A stretch of 64,000 nt of DNA from Streptomyces sp. R44 (GTDB lineage Bacteria; Actinomycetota; Actinomycetes; Streptomycetales; Streptomycetaceae), in the NCBI RefSeq assembly GCF_041053105.1, contig NZ_CP163444.1, positions 7,348,501 through 7,412,500 of the forward strand, given 5' to 3'. Below, one piece after another: positions 19,188 through 27,245 of the stretch. The notes below the pieces were generated by a model. That model did not search any database. It was given only the letters and a program-made list of their open reading frames with translations, and was not told where the DNA came from. Within the stretch, counting starts at the first letter, position 1. Every line of letters begins with the position of its first letter. The position numbers were made by a program, and so were the translations under genes.

Positions 19188-20243
19188 GTGGTCACCCTCG
19201 CCGATGTCGCCCGCCACGCCGGCGTCTCGGCCAGCACCGTCAGCTACGTGCTCAGCGGGAAGCGCTCCATATCCGCCCCCACCCGCGAGCGCATCCAGCA
19301 CAGCATCGACGCCCTCGGTTACCGGCCGCACGCCGGTGCCCGCGCGCTCGCCAGCAGCCAGACGAACATCCTCGCGCTGATGATGCCGCTCCGCACCGGC
19401 CTCTACGTCCCCGTGATGATGGAGATCGCGATGGCCGTCACCACCACCGCCCGCTCCCACGGCTACGACGTGCTGCTGCTCACCGGCGAGGAAGGCCCCG
19501 AGGCGGTGCGCCGCGTCGAGGGCAGCGCCGTCGCCGACGCCATGATCGTCATGGACGTCGGGCTCGACGACCCCCGGCTGCCCTGCCTCCAGGAGGCCGA
19601 GCGGCCCTCCGTCCTCATCGGCCTGCCCGCCGAGACGGCCGAGGCCGCCGACGCCACCGGACTCGACTGCGTCGACCTCGACTTCGAGGCCGCCGGAGCC
19701 CGCTGCGTCGAGCACCTCGCCGGCCTCGGCCACACCCGGATCGCCGTCCTCGGCGAACCTCCCGCCGTGTACGAGCGGGGTACGGGCTTCGCCACCCGCA
19801 CCCTCACCGGACTGCGCGCCGCCGCCGGAACCCACGGCGTCGGACTGCTCCACCGCCCCGTCGACGGCACCTACGCGGCCGTCGCCGCCGCCGTCACCCG
19901 CGTCTTCGAGGAACGCCCCGGCACCACCGCCCTCGTCGTGCAGAACGAGGCCGCCGTCGAGCCCCTCCTCGCCTTCCTGCGCCATCAGGGCCGCGCCGTG
20001 CCCGAGGACGTCTCCGTCGTCGCCATCTGCCCCGACCAGGTCGCCGTGCACGCCTCCGTGCCGCTCACCTCGGTCTCCGTACCCGCCCGCCAGATGGGCC
20101 GCCTCGCCGTCGAGCGGCTCGTGGCGCGCCTCGCCGGTGAGGCCCCGCGCGGGACGGAGCTCATCGCGCCCCTCCTCACGGCCCGCGCGAGCACGGGCCC
20201 GGCCTTCCGCACCGAGGACCCCCGTGACCACGGCGGGCGCTGA
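19188..20243 (+). CDS. LacI-family transcriptional regulator
   Basis: LacI-type regulator, 351 aa, GTG start after CCAGGAG. Helix-turn-helix TLADVARHAGVSASTVSYVL (residues 3-22), hinge helix, then the ligand-binding domain. It is not next to sugar transport or hydrolase genes; instead its 3' end overlaps by 20 bp the start of an ECF sigma gene, with a membrane protein gene following. The ligand is therefore not predictable. It may repress its own operon, though no operator palindrome was obvious upstream. Confidence 0.9.
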   Translation: MVTLADVARHAGVSASTVSYVLSGKRSISAPTRERIQHSIDALGYRPHAGARALASSQTNILALMMPLRTGLYVPVMMEIAMAVTTTARSHGYDVLLLTGEEGPEAVRRVEGSAVADAMIVMDVGLDDPRLPCLQEAERPSVLIGLPAETAEAADATGLDCVDLDFEAAGARCVEHLAGLGHTRIAVLGEPPAVYERGTGFATRTLTGLRAAAGTHGVGLLHRPVDGTYAAVAAAVTRVFEERPGTTALVVQNEAAVEPLLAFLRHQGRAVPEDVSVVAICPDQVAVHASVPLTSVSVPARQMGRLAVERLVARLAGEAPRGTELIAPLLTARASTGPAFRTEDPRDHGGR

Positions 20244-20763
20244 CGCCGACGACAGCGCGACGGAGTTCCGGGCCTTCTTCGAGCGTCACTACGCCGAACT
20301 CGCACGCCTCGCCCATCTGTTGACCGGCGAGACCGACGCCGCCGACGACCTCGCCGCCGACGCCATGCTCGCCCTCTGGAACCGCTGGGACCGGGTCCGC
20401 GCCGCCGACCACCCGGCCGCCTACGCCCGGGGCGTCGTCGCCAACCTCGTCCGCACCCGCATCCGCGGCACCGTCCGCGAACGGCGCCGGATCGCCGCCT
20501 TCTGGGACCGCCGCCCGGAGCACACCGAGGGCCCGGACGTCCCCGCCGTCCTCGACGTCCGCACCGCGCTGCGCGCCCTGCCGTTCCGCAAGCGCGCCTG
20601 CGTCGTGCTCCGGCACGCCTTCGACCTGTCCGAACGCGACACCGCCCTCGCGCTCGGCGTCTCCGTCGGTACGGTCAAGAGCCAGACGGCCAAGGGCATG
20701 GCGGAACTCCAGCGGCTGCTCGGCGACCGGGCCGCCGCCGAACTCGCCGCGGGGAGGCGCTGA
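20224..20763 (+). CDS. SigE-family ECF RNA polymerase sigma factor
   Basis: ECF sigma factor, 179 aa. Region 2 (FRAFFERHYAELARLAHLLTG ... AADDLAADAMLALWNRW) and region 4 (ALRALPFRKRACVVLRHAFDLSERDTALALGVSVGTVKSQ) are both complete, with no C-terminal extension. The GTG at 20224 overlaps the LacI gene by 20 bp and is the only start that keeps region 2 intact without reaching far into the upstream gene. Its TGA shares a base with the ATG of the next gene, so sigma and membrane protein are translationally coupled, as with sigma/anti-sigma pairs. Confidence 0.9.
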   Translation: MTTAGADADDSATEFRAFFERHYAELARLAHLLTGETDAADDLAADAMLALWNRWDRVRAADHPAAYARGVVANLVRTRIRGTVRERRRIAAFWDRRPEHTEGPDVPAVLDVRTALRALPFRKRACVVLRHAFDLSERDTALALGVSVGTVKSQTAKGMAELQRLLGDRAAAELAAGRR

Positions 20764-21434
20764 TGGACGAGGCACGGCTCCGCCGCGAGCTGCGGGAGGC
20801 GGCGCTCGCACACCGGCCCGACCACGCCCGCATCCTCGCCCGGGTGGAACGCGGCCTCGCCGCGTCCGCCCCGGAAGGCCGCCGCACCCGGTCACCGCGC
20901 CCGTGGGCCGGCCGCCGCCGGGGTGTGGTCCTCGCCGTCTCCGCGGCCGTCGCCGGGGTCGTCGGCATCGGCGGCCTCGCCGTGACCACCCTGGCCGACC
21001 GGCCCGCCGGACCCGCCGCCACCCTCCCCGCGCCCGGACCCACCGCGCGCGCGGCCGGCACCGTCGACCCCGGCAGCAACCGCTGGTGGGCGCAGAGCGA
21101 CCTCGCCGTGACCACCGAATCCACGGTCGTCGGCCTCACCGTCGAGCTGCGGATCGCCCGCACCCCCGGCGTCGTGAGCACGGGACACTGGCGCACCCGC
21201 CCCGCCGAGGACTTCACCGTGACCGTCACCGAGGAACCGCGGACCCTGGTCTACCGGTGGACGCTCAAGCCGGGCCGTACGGTGCCGCCCGGCCCCCACA
21301 CCTTCGCCGCCCAGTACAACCACGCCGAAGGCGCGCGCGACGCCTCGGCCGACACGTACCGCATCCTCCTGACCGGCCCCGACGGCGGCCGCACCACCCT
21401 CCGGGGAGGCTTCGGTCCCGGCGGCGGGAACTGA
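20763..21434 (+). CDS. Single-pass membrane protein, possible anti-sigma or sensor
   Basis: Protein of 223 aa with a charged cytoplasmic N-terminus (1-52), one membrane helix (about 54-76, GVVLAVSAAVAGVVGIGGLAV) and an extracellular domain with a Pro/Ala linker (80-100) and a beta-rich remainder (about 105-215). No HxxxCxxC zinc anti-sigma motif is present. Coupling to the ECF gene (one-base overlap) suggests it controls or works with that sigma factor; this is inference. The outer domain (NRWWAQSDLAVTTES ...) is not one I recognise. Confidence 0.8.
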   Translation: MDEARLRRELREAALAHRPDHARILARVERGLAASAPEGRRTRSPRPWAGRRRGVVLAVSAAVAGVVGIGGLAVTTLADRPAGPAATLPAPGPTARAAGTVDPGSNRWWAQSDLAVTTESTVVGLTVELRIARTPGVVSTGHWRTRPAEDFTVTVTEEPRTLVYRWTLKPGRTVPPGPHTFAAQYNHAEGARDASADTYRILLTGPDGGRTTLRGGFGPGGGN

Positions 21435-21439
21435 ACGAC

Positions 21440-21470
21440 TTGCGGTTGACGCGGCGTCAACCCCTACGGT
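21440..21470 (+). promoter_or_regulatory. MerR-type promoter with 19-bp spacer and operator
   Basis: TTGCGG (21440-21445) and TACGGT (21465-21470) are 19 bp apart, the long spacer typical of MerR-activated promoters. The inverted repeat GTTGACG-CGG-CGTCAAC (21445-21461) lies within the spacer. It stands 50 bp before the MerR-type gene, so autoregulation is likely. Confidence 0.75.
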
Positions 21471-21519
21471 CTTCGAACGGGGCCGGAGACACCGGCCCCG
21501 GCGAAGGAAGGACACCGTG

Positions 21520-22281
21520 ATGGCCTGGTCGATCGCGGACGTGGCCCGGATGTCCGGGGTGACGTCCCGGACGCTGCGGCACTACGACGAGATCGGTCTG
21601 CTGGCGCCCGCGTGGACCGCGGGCGACGGGCACCGCCACTACGAGGAGCCCCAGCTGCTGCGCCTCCAGCAGATCCTGCTCATGCGGGAGCTGGATCTGG
21701 GCCTGCGCGAGATCCGCGAGGTACTGGACAGCGGGGCCGACCGCGTGACGGTCCTGCGCGAGCACCACGCCCGGCTGCTCGCGGAGCAGGACCGGCTCGG
21801 CACCCTGGCCCGCACGGTCGCCCGCACCATCGCCGAACTCGAGAACAGCGAGGACGAGCACATGGTGGAGATCAACCGCCCCGAGAACCTCTTCGAGGGC
21901 TTCCAGCCCGACCCCGGCCTGGAGGCCGAGACCCGCGAGCGCTATCCGCAGGCGTACGAGCAGTCCCGGCAGGCCGTCGAGGCGCTGACCCCGGAGACCT
22001 CCGAGCAGTGGCAGCGCGAGGTCACCGCCCAGATGATCCGGTTCGCCGAGTTCATGGCGGCCGGCACGCCCGCCGACGACCCGGCGGTGCAGGCCGAGGT
22101 GGACGTCCACTACCGGGACGTCTGCCGCTTCTGGACCCCGAACGCCGAGGCGTACCGGAGTCTGGCCCGGACCTACGTCGAGGACAGCCGGTTCCGGGAG
22201 AACTTCGACCGGATCGCCGTCGGCCTCGCCGAGTACGAGTGCCGGGCGATGACCGTCTACGCGGACACCCGGCTGAGCTGA
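21520..22281 (+). CDS. MerR-family regulator with TIPAS domain (TipA-like)
   Basis: Regulator of 253 aa. N-terminal MerR winged helix (WSIADVARMSGVTSRTLRHY, residues 3-22), a dimer coiled coil (about 80-110, ending IAELENSEDEHM) and a C-terminal TIPAS-like antibiotic-recognition domain (about 113-250, with NLFEGFQPD and FMAAGTPADDPAVQAEVDVHY). TipA-type proteins bind thiopeptides and other ligands and activate their own promoter. GGAAGG lies 8 nt before this ATG; a GTG at 21517 is an alternative. The Met that starts the free TIPAS form in TipA has a possible counterpart (Met at EHMVEIN). Confidence 0.92.
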   Translation: MAWSIADVARMSGVTSRTLRHYDEIGLLAPAWTAGDGHRHYEEPQLLRLQQILLMRELDLGLREIREVLDSGADRVTVLREHHARLLAEQDRLGTLARTVARTIAELENSEDEHMVEINRPENLFEGFQPDPGLEAETRERYPQAYEQSRQAVEALTPETSEQWQREVTAQMIRFAEFMAAGTPADDPAVQAEVDVHYRDVCRFWTPNAEAYRSLARTYVEDSRFRENFDRIAVGLAEYECRAMTVYADTRLS

Positions 22282-22305
22282 GGCGGGGCGGTCCGCACGC
22301 GACTC

Positions 22306-22350
22306 CGGGCCGACCCCCTCTCGCCCGTGCGGCGGAGGGGGATCGGCCCG
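22306..22350 (+). terminator. Terminator after the MerR-type gene
   Basis: 15-bp stem with one bulged base (22306-22320 with 22335-22350) and a 14-nt loop, 25 bp after the stop codon. Confidence 0.75.
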
Positions 22351-22434
22351 GCGGGCGATCCGCCGGCGGCTCGCGGACGGGATCGTCGTCGGTGACGGGC
22401 CGACCGTCGGCCCACCGGCACCGAGGAGCGCGCG

Positions 22435-22780
22435 ATGACCACGATGAGGACGCATCTCTCCGGCGAGGACCGAGGCCGGTTCCGTGCCGCCTGGCGGGCC
22501 GCCCACGCCCCCGTCCCCGGCGTCTCGCGCCGCACCGGCGGTCCTGGTCTCCGCCGCCCTCGGCGCCACCGCCCTCACGCTGCTCTGGACCGTCCTCGCC
22601 CTCACCACCGAGATCATGGGCACCACGATCCGCGGCGACGCCCTCCCCGCCGACTGCCCCAGCCGGAGCGGGGGCTGGATGGCCGCCTCCTCCTACGTCT
22701 GCTACGCGCCGCTCGTGCTGTGGGGACCCCTGCTCGCACTCCTCACCGTGGCGTACGGCCGACGGCGCCGGCAGGGGTGA
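22435..22780 (+). pseudogene. Frameshifted small membrane protein gene
   Basis: The ATG at 22435, after GAGGAGCG, opens a familiar start (MTTMRTHLSGEDRGRFRAAW), but that frame loses sense near 22525. The downstream frame encodes two membrane helices (VLVSAALGATALTLLWTVLAL and APLVLWGPLLALLTVAYGRRRR), ending at 22780. The C-terminus resembles that of the intact membrane protein at 50218-50748 (LPLLAWAPLLAAVAVAYHRRR). The best reading is one gene broken by a frameshift near 22520-22530 and missing its middle helices. Alternatively a GTG at 22484 starts a 98-aa protein in the second frame, with a poor ribosome site. Confidence 0.5.
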
Positions 22781-22886
22781 CCACCCCGGCAACCCGTTGC
22801 CGCCGCCCCCATTGACATCGCACCTGCGTCAATCTTTGTGATCTTGGTGTTGGTGCCGGTCAGGGCGGTGATGGCAGGCTGACGCC

Positions 22887-24386
22887 ATGGACATCTTCAA
22901 GACGACGTGCGGTGCGGTACGAGGCTTCCGGGCGTCGGACGACGTCGTCGCCGTGCTCGGAATCCCCTACGCGGCACCGCCGTTCGGCCCCCACCGGTTC
23001 CGGGAGCCCGCGCCCGCCGAGGCGTGGAGCGGCGTACGGGACTGCACGGCCTTCGGCCCCATCGCGCCGCAGTCGGCGGAGCTGCCCGGCTCGCCCGTGT
23101 GGACGCCCGGCGACGAGGACATCCTCACCGTCAACGTCTGGACCCCAGCCCCGGACGGCGGCCCCCTGCCCGTCCTGGTCTGGATCCACGGCGGCGCCTA
23201 CACCTTCGGCTCCTCGGCCCAGCCCGACTTCGACGGGGACGCCCTCGCCCGCGCCGGACTGGTCGTCGTCACCCTCAACTACCGGGTGGGCTTCGAGGGG
23301 TTCGGGCACATCCCGGACTCCGAAGAGACGTCGTACCCCGGCAACCGGGGACTCCTCGACCAGATCGCCGCCCTGCGCTGGGTGCGGGAGAACATCGCCG
23401 CGTTCGGCGGCGACCCCGGCAACGTCACGGTCGCCGGCCAGTCCTCCGGGGGCGCCTCGGTCGCCTGCCTCATGGTGATGGACAGGGCGCGCGGCCTGTT
23501 CCACCGGGCCGTCGTCCACAGCCCCGCCAGCCCCCACCACACGCGTGACATCGCCGCCGCGACCACCCGCGAGATCGCCGCCGCGGCCGGCTGCCCGGCC
23601 ACCCCCGAGGGCCTGGCCGCCGCGAGCCCGCAGGACCTGGTCGCCGCCTCCGACCGGGTCGTCGAGGCGTACCGGCGGGACCCGGCCTCCGGATCCCGCC
23701 ACTACGACCCCTCGCTGTACGCCCCCGTCCTCGACGGCGACGTCCTGCCCGTCGACCCCCTCACGGGCCTGGCCGCCGGTGCGGGCCGGGACGTGGACCT
23801 CCTCGTCTGCCACACCACCGAGGAGTACTGGCTCTTCGACGCCGTCGACAGCTGCGCCAAGGTCGGCACGGAGGAGCAACTGGAGCGATTCGCCCAGGAC
23901 TTCGGGCTGCCCGACGGCCTCGTCGCCGGCTATCGCGCCGCGCTGCCCGGTGCCCCGGTCCTCGACGTCTACCTGGCCGTCTTCGGCGACCTCCTCTTCG
24001 GCGAGTACGCCAACCGGCTCGCCGAGCAGCAGGCCCGAGGCGGCGGCCGGGCGTACCTGTCCCGCTTCGACCGCCGGCGCACCGGCCCGCACGGAGCCGT
24101 GCGGGCCTGGCACTGCGCGGACATCCCCTTCGCCTTCGGCAACGCCGACAAGGACTGCGTCTCGTTCCTCATCGGCGGCGCCCCCACCGCCGCCGACCAC
24201 GACCTCGCCCGCCGCATGGTGGGCGCCTGGGCCGGCTTCGCCGCCACGGGAGACCCGGGCTGGCCGGCGTACGACGACACCACCGGGCGGGCGAAGGTGT
24301 GGCGGACGGAGGGGGAGGGTCAGGACGAGCCGGTCGCTCTCCGTGCCCTCTGGGAACGGGCCGAGTTCCCCCTCCTGCGCGCGTGA
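22887..24386 (+). CDS. Type B carboxylesterase
   Basis: Carboxylesterase/lipase of the alpha/beta-hydrolase fold, 499 aa, no signal peptide. Family landmarks: VLGIPYAAPPFG, EDILTVNVW, the oxyanion-hole WIHGGAYTFGS, and the nucleophile Ser in VAGQSSGGAS (usually GESAGG). The acid (within EEYWLFD or nearby) and His (VRAWHCADIPFAFGN) are plausible. It hydrolyses carboxylic esters; the natural substrate cannot be read from the sequence. It stands alone; a TTGAC...GTCAA inverted element at 22812-22832 lies upstream and resembles half-sites of the MerR operator at 21445, though with a longer gap. Confidence 0.93.
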   Translation: MDIFKTTCGAVRGFRASDDVVAVLGIPYAAPPFGPHRFREPAPAEAWSGVRDCTAFGPIAPQSAELPGSPVWTPGDEDILTVNVWTPAPDGGPLPVLVWIHGGAYTFGSSAQPDFDGDALARAGLVVVTLNYRVGFEGFGHIPDSEETSYPGNRGLLDQIAALRWVRENIAAFGGDPGNVTVAGQSSGGASVACLMVMDRARGLFHRAVVHSPASPHHTRDIAAATTREIAAAAGCPATPEGLAAASPQDLVAASDRVVEAYRRDPASGSRHYDPSLYAPVLDGDVLPVDPLTGLAAGAGRDVDLLVCHTTEEYWLFDAVDSCAKVGTEEQLERFAQDFGLPDGLVAGYRAALPGAPVLDVYLAVFGDLLFGEYANRLAEQQARGGGRAYLSRFDRRRTGPHGAVRAWHCADIPFAFGNADKDCVSFLIGGAPTAADHDLARRMVGAWAGFAATGDPGWPAYDDTTGRAKVWRTEGEGQDEPVALRALWERAEFPLLRA

Positions 24387-24536
24387 GGTGTGACGGGCCG
24401 CGACATGCCGCATTCGGTGTAATCGGCGGCCTGAGGGTCCTCCGGCGGTCACGCTGTGCCTGTTGATCACCGCCCGGTCGGGGGATCCGGTGGTGCACAG
24501 GTCACATGACGTGTCGGCCGAGATGAGGAAATGACC

Positions 24537-26546
24537 ATGGCTCTGAGCCGCCGCAGCTTCGTCGCCTATGCCCTCGGGGCCGGACTGGCGCTGGACGTCG
24601 GCGACGTCGTCGTCTCGCCCCGTTCGGCGCACGCCGCGGACGCGGTCCCACCGGAGCTGCTCGCCGGTCAGGCGCTGAGCTCGTCGACCGTTCGACTGAT
24701 CTGGACCGCGGTCACGGGCGCCGAGGCCTACCGGGTCTACCGGAACGACGTGCTGCTCGTCGAACAGCCCGGAACCCTGCTGGAGGACACCGGGCTGACG
24801 GCGACGACGACGTACCGCTACGAGGTCAGCAGCGTGGTCGCCGGAGTCGAATCGGCACGCTCGGCGCCCGTCGACGTGCTCACCCAGCGGGCGGATCCCA
24901 CCACAGTGCCGACAGCGCCGACCAACCTGCAGGCGAGCTCGCTGACGTCGTCGGGCGTGAAGCTCACCTGGACCAAGTCCACGGCCGTCGCCAAGATCAC
25001 CGGCTACCGGATCCTCCGCGGCGCCGCCGGGGCGCCCGTCGAGAGCCTGGTCCAGATCGCGACGACCGACGGCGGCACCAGCTACACCGCGAGCAAGCTG
25101 TTCGCCAACCGCGCCTACCAGTTCGCCGTCCGCGCCGTCGACGTCGCGGGACACGTCGGCCCGGCGGCCACCATCGCCGTCACGACCAAGACCACCACCG
25201 ACACGAGCGCCCCTTCGGCCGTCTCGAACACCAGCGTGGCCGTGCGGCGGTACTCCGCCAGCCGGCTCGACATCACCTGGGGAGCGTCGAGCTCCAGCGA
25301 CGTATCGGGCTACCAGGTCTTCCGCAACAACGTCCTGATCGCGACGGTGGAGGAGCCGCTCCGCAAGACGTACTCCGACAACGGCCTCACCCCGTCCACG
25401 TCGTACACCTACCGGATCGCGGCCGTCGACTCCGCCGGCAACGTCTCCGCCCTCACCTCCGGGCGGGCGGGCTCCACCCCCGCCGCCGGGACCGTCCTCG
25501 TCACCCGTGGCCCCTACGTCGTCCAGACCGACGGGACGAGCGCACGCGTGCTGTGGTGGACCAACCTCGCGACCGACAGCACCGTCGACTTCGGCGTCGG
25601 ATCGTTCACCGAGAGCGTCTACGACCCCACTCCGCGGCTGCAGCACTCCATGCTGCTCGGCGGGCTCGCACCCGGAACCGAGTACGTCTACCAGGTGAGG
25701 TCAGGCAACGCCACGCTCGCGGGCAACCGCTTCACCACCGCACCCGCGCCGGGCACGGCCTTCACCTTCGCGGCGGTCGGCGACTACGGGGGCGGCTCCG
25801 CGCAGCAGCAGAGCATCGCCAACCTGATCGCCGCGTCGCCGGCCCAGTTCCTGCAGACGCTCGGCGACAACGTGTACCCGGACGCCCAGGACCCCGATCC
25901 GGAGCGCTTCTACTCCGACTTCGACAACCGCTTCTACAAGCAGTACGGACCGGTCATCCGTACCCGGACGCTCTACCCGGCGAACGGCAACAAGGAGTAC
26001 TACGGAGACGGCGCGGCGGCCCGGAACCTGTGGTCGCCGAACAACCAGCGCTGGTACAGCTACAACTGGGGCGACGCCCACGTCCTCGTCGTCGACAGCG
26101 AGCAGCCGCTGACGGCCGGCTCCGCGCAGCGGGCCTTCGTGACCGCCGACCTCGCCGCCGCGACGGCGGCGTGGAAGATCTGCGTCGTCCACCGCCCGCC
26201 CTACAGCTCGACGACCAGCAGCTCCAGCTCGTCGACGGTCCTCTCCGGTCTCGTGCCGCTCCTGGACCAGTACGGGGTCAGGCTCTGCCTCTCCGGCAAC
26301 TCCCACAACTACGAGCGGAGTCACCCGCTGCGCGCGGGGGCGGTGAATCCGGCGGGCGTGACGTACGTCGTCTCCGGCGGCGGCGGCAACGGACTCAACC
26401 AGTTCACCCTGAGCCAGCCGTTCTGGAGCGCGTACAGGTCGGCGCGCTTCGAATACGTGCAGGTCTCGGTCTCGCCGACCCAGCTCGTCCTGAACGCGTA
26501 CAGCGACACCGGGGAGCTCTTCGACAGCACGACGCTGACCCAGTGA
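24537..26546 (+). CDS. Tat-exported fibronectin III-metallophosphoesterase with altered motifs
   Basis: Secreted protein, 669 aa. Tat signal with twin Arg (SRRSFVAYALGAG, residues 4-16, cut after AHA), three fibronectin III domains (about 39-117, 126-219, 227-316), a purple-acid-phosphatase N-terminal domain (about 322-403) and a calcineurin-like phosphoesterase domain (about 408-640). GDYG (415-418), GDNVYP (443-448) and His552 are normal, but the usual GNHE reads GNKE (Lys486) and GHxHxYER reads GNSHNYER (Asn588). Activity may thus be reduced or changed. The ATG at 24537 was preferred to 24531 because GAGG then lies at normal spacing. Followed by a terminator. Confidence 0.9.
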   Translation: MALSRRSFVAYALGAGLALDVGDVVVSPRSAHAADAVPPELLAGQALSSSTVRLIWTAVTGAEAYRVYRNDVLLVEQPGTLLEDTGLTATTTYRYEVSSVVAGVESARSAPVDVLTQRADPTTVPTAPTNLQASSLTSSGVKLTWTKSTAVAKITGYRILRGAAGAPVESLVQIATTDGGTSYTASKLFANRAYQFAVRAVDVAGHVGPAATIAVTTKTTTDTSAPSAVSNTSVAVRRYSASRLDITWGASSSSDVSGYQVFRNNVLIATVEEPLRKTYSDNGLTPSTSYTYRIAAVDSAGNVSALTSGRAGSTPAAGTVLVTRGPYVVQTDGTSARVLWWTNLATDSTVDFGVGSFTESVYDPTPRLQHSMLLGGLAPGTEYVYQVRSGNATLAGNRFTTAPAPGTAFTFAAVGDYGGGSAQQQSIANLIAASPAQFLQTLGDNVYPDAQDPDPERFYSDFDNRFYKQYGPVIRTRTLYPANGNKEYYGDGAAARNLWSPNNQRWYSYNWGDAHVLVVDSEQPLTAGSAQRAFVTADLAAATAAWKICVVHRPPYSSTTSSSSSSTVLSGLVPLLDQYGVRLCLSGNSHNYERSHPLRAGAVNPAGVTYVVSGGGGNGLNQFTLSQPFWSAYRSARFEYVQVSVSPTQLVLNAYSDTGELFDSTTLTQ

Positions 26547-26550
26547 AACG

Positions 26551-26574
26551 CCGGGCCCCCGAACAGGGGCCCGG
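26551..26574 (+). terminator. Terminator after the metallophosphoesterase gene
   Basis: 9-bp GC stem (26551-26559 with 26566-26574), 5 bp after the stop codon. It abuts the -10 element of the next gene. Confidence 0.75.
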
Positions 26575-26580
26575 TAGCCT
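26575..26580 (+). promoter_or_regulatory. -10 element for leaderless PPOX gene
   Basis: TAGCCT (TAnnnT) is followed by exactly seven bases and then the ATG, with no ribosome site. This is the usual form of a leaderless promoter in Streptomyces. Confidence 0.65.
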
Positions 26581-26587
26581 CCCCCTC

Positions 26588-27055
26588 ATGACGAACACTC
26601 AGCCCCCGCGTGACACCGCCCGCCGCATACAGGACGTGCTCGGCCGCCTCGACGAGGAACAGGACATCTGGGTGTCCACGGCGGACACCGCCGGGGAGCC
26701 GTACCTCGTGCCGCTCTCCTTCCTCTGGGACGGCACCCACCTGTGGCTGTGCACGCGCCTCTCCAACCCCACGGGCCGCAACCTCGCCGCCAACGGCCGG
26801 GTGCGCCTCGCGCTCGGACACACACGGGACGTGGTCCTGCTCGACGGCGAGGTCACGACCCTCGGCCCCGAGCAGGTCCCGGTGGAGGCGGCGGACGCGT
26901 TCCACAAGAAGACGGGCTGGGACCCCCGCGGCTCGGGTCCCGCCTACCACTGGTTCCGGGTCCGCCCCACCGAGGTCCAGGCCTGGCACGAGGAGCCCGA
27001 ACTGGTGGGACGGCACCTGATGCGGGACGGCGTCTGGACGGAGACGGCGCGGTGA
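26588..27055 (+). CDS. Pyridoxamine 5'-phosphate oxidase-like (PPOX) protein
   Basis: Split-barrel flavin-binding family protein, 155 aa. Typical strands: IWVSTADTAGEPYLVPLSFLWDG, the NPTGRNLAANGRVRLALG loop and DVVLLDGEVTTL, ending with a HWFRVRPTEVQAW segment. Members bind FMN, F420 or heme and the exact role varies, so no substrate is assigned. No Shine-Dalgarno is visible; TAGCCT seven bases upstream suggests a leaderless message. Single gene between two terminators. Confidence 0.88.
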   Translation: MTNTQPPRDTARRIQDVLGRLDEEQDIWVSTADTAGEPYLVPLSFLWDGTHLWLCTRLSNPTGRNLAANGRVRLALGHTRDVVLLDGEVTTLGPEQVPVEAADAFHKKTGWDPRGSGPAYHWFRVRPTEVQAWHEEPELVGRHLMRDGVWTETAR

Positions 27056-27075
27056 GGTCGATCTGAGTGAGGCGC

Positions 27076-27099
27076 ACGGGTCCGCGAAGGCGGACCCGT
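27076..27099 (+). terminator. Terminator after the PPOX gene
   Basis: Perfect 10-bp stem (27076-27085 with 27090-27099) with a GAAG tetraloop. Confidence 0.8.
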
Positions 27100-27151
27100 C
27101 GGTCTGTCATGGCGAAGCGCCTCGGTGCTCCCATGCCCGTCACGGTCTACC

Positions 27152-27195
27152 GAACGGTTCAGTCTTGACAGTGAACTGGTCGGTGTAGTTCAGTC
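27152..27195. promoter_or_regulatory. Repeat-rich control region before the ABM gene
   Basis: GAACGGTTC (27152-27160) is a near-perfect palindrome. GTTCAGTC occurs twice as a direct repeat (27157-27164 and 27188-27195). TTGACA at 27165-27170 is a perfect -35, with no convincing -10 at standard spacing. The relatively AT-rich block 50-95 bp before the ABM start probably holds promoter and operator. Confidence 0.45.
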
Positions 27196-27245
27196 GTTGT
27201 CGGGGGGCGGCGCGGGCCGTCGGCCGTGACGAGGGAGGCGGAGAG

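Noticed and set aside
24440..24475. PHO box before the metallophosphoesterase
   Set aside because: GGTCACG- and ATCACC-like words occur but not with the 11-bp repeat spacing required by PhoP.
22860..25646. Long minus-strand open frame (about 930 codons) across the esterase and phosphoesterase
   Set aside because: Low-complexity translation, covers two clear plus-strand genes, no ribosome site.
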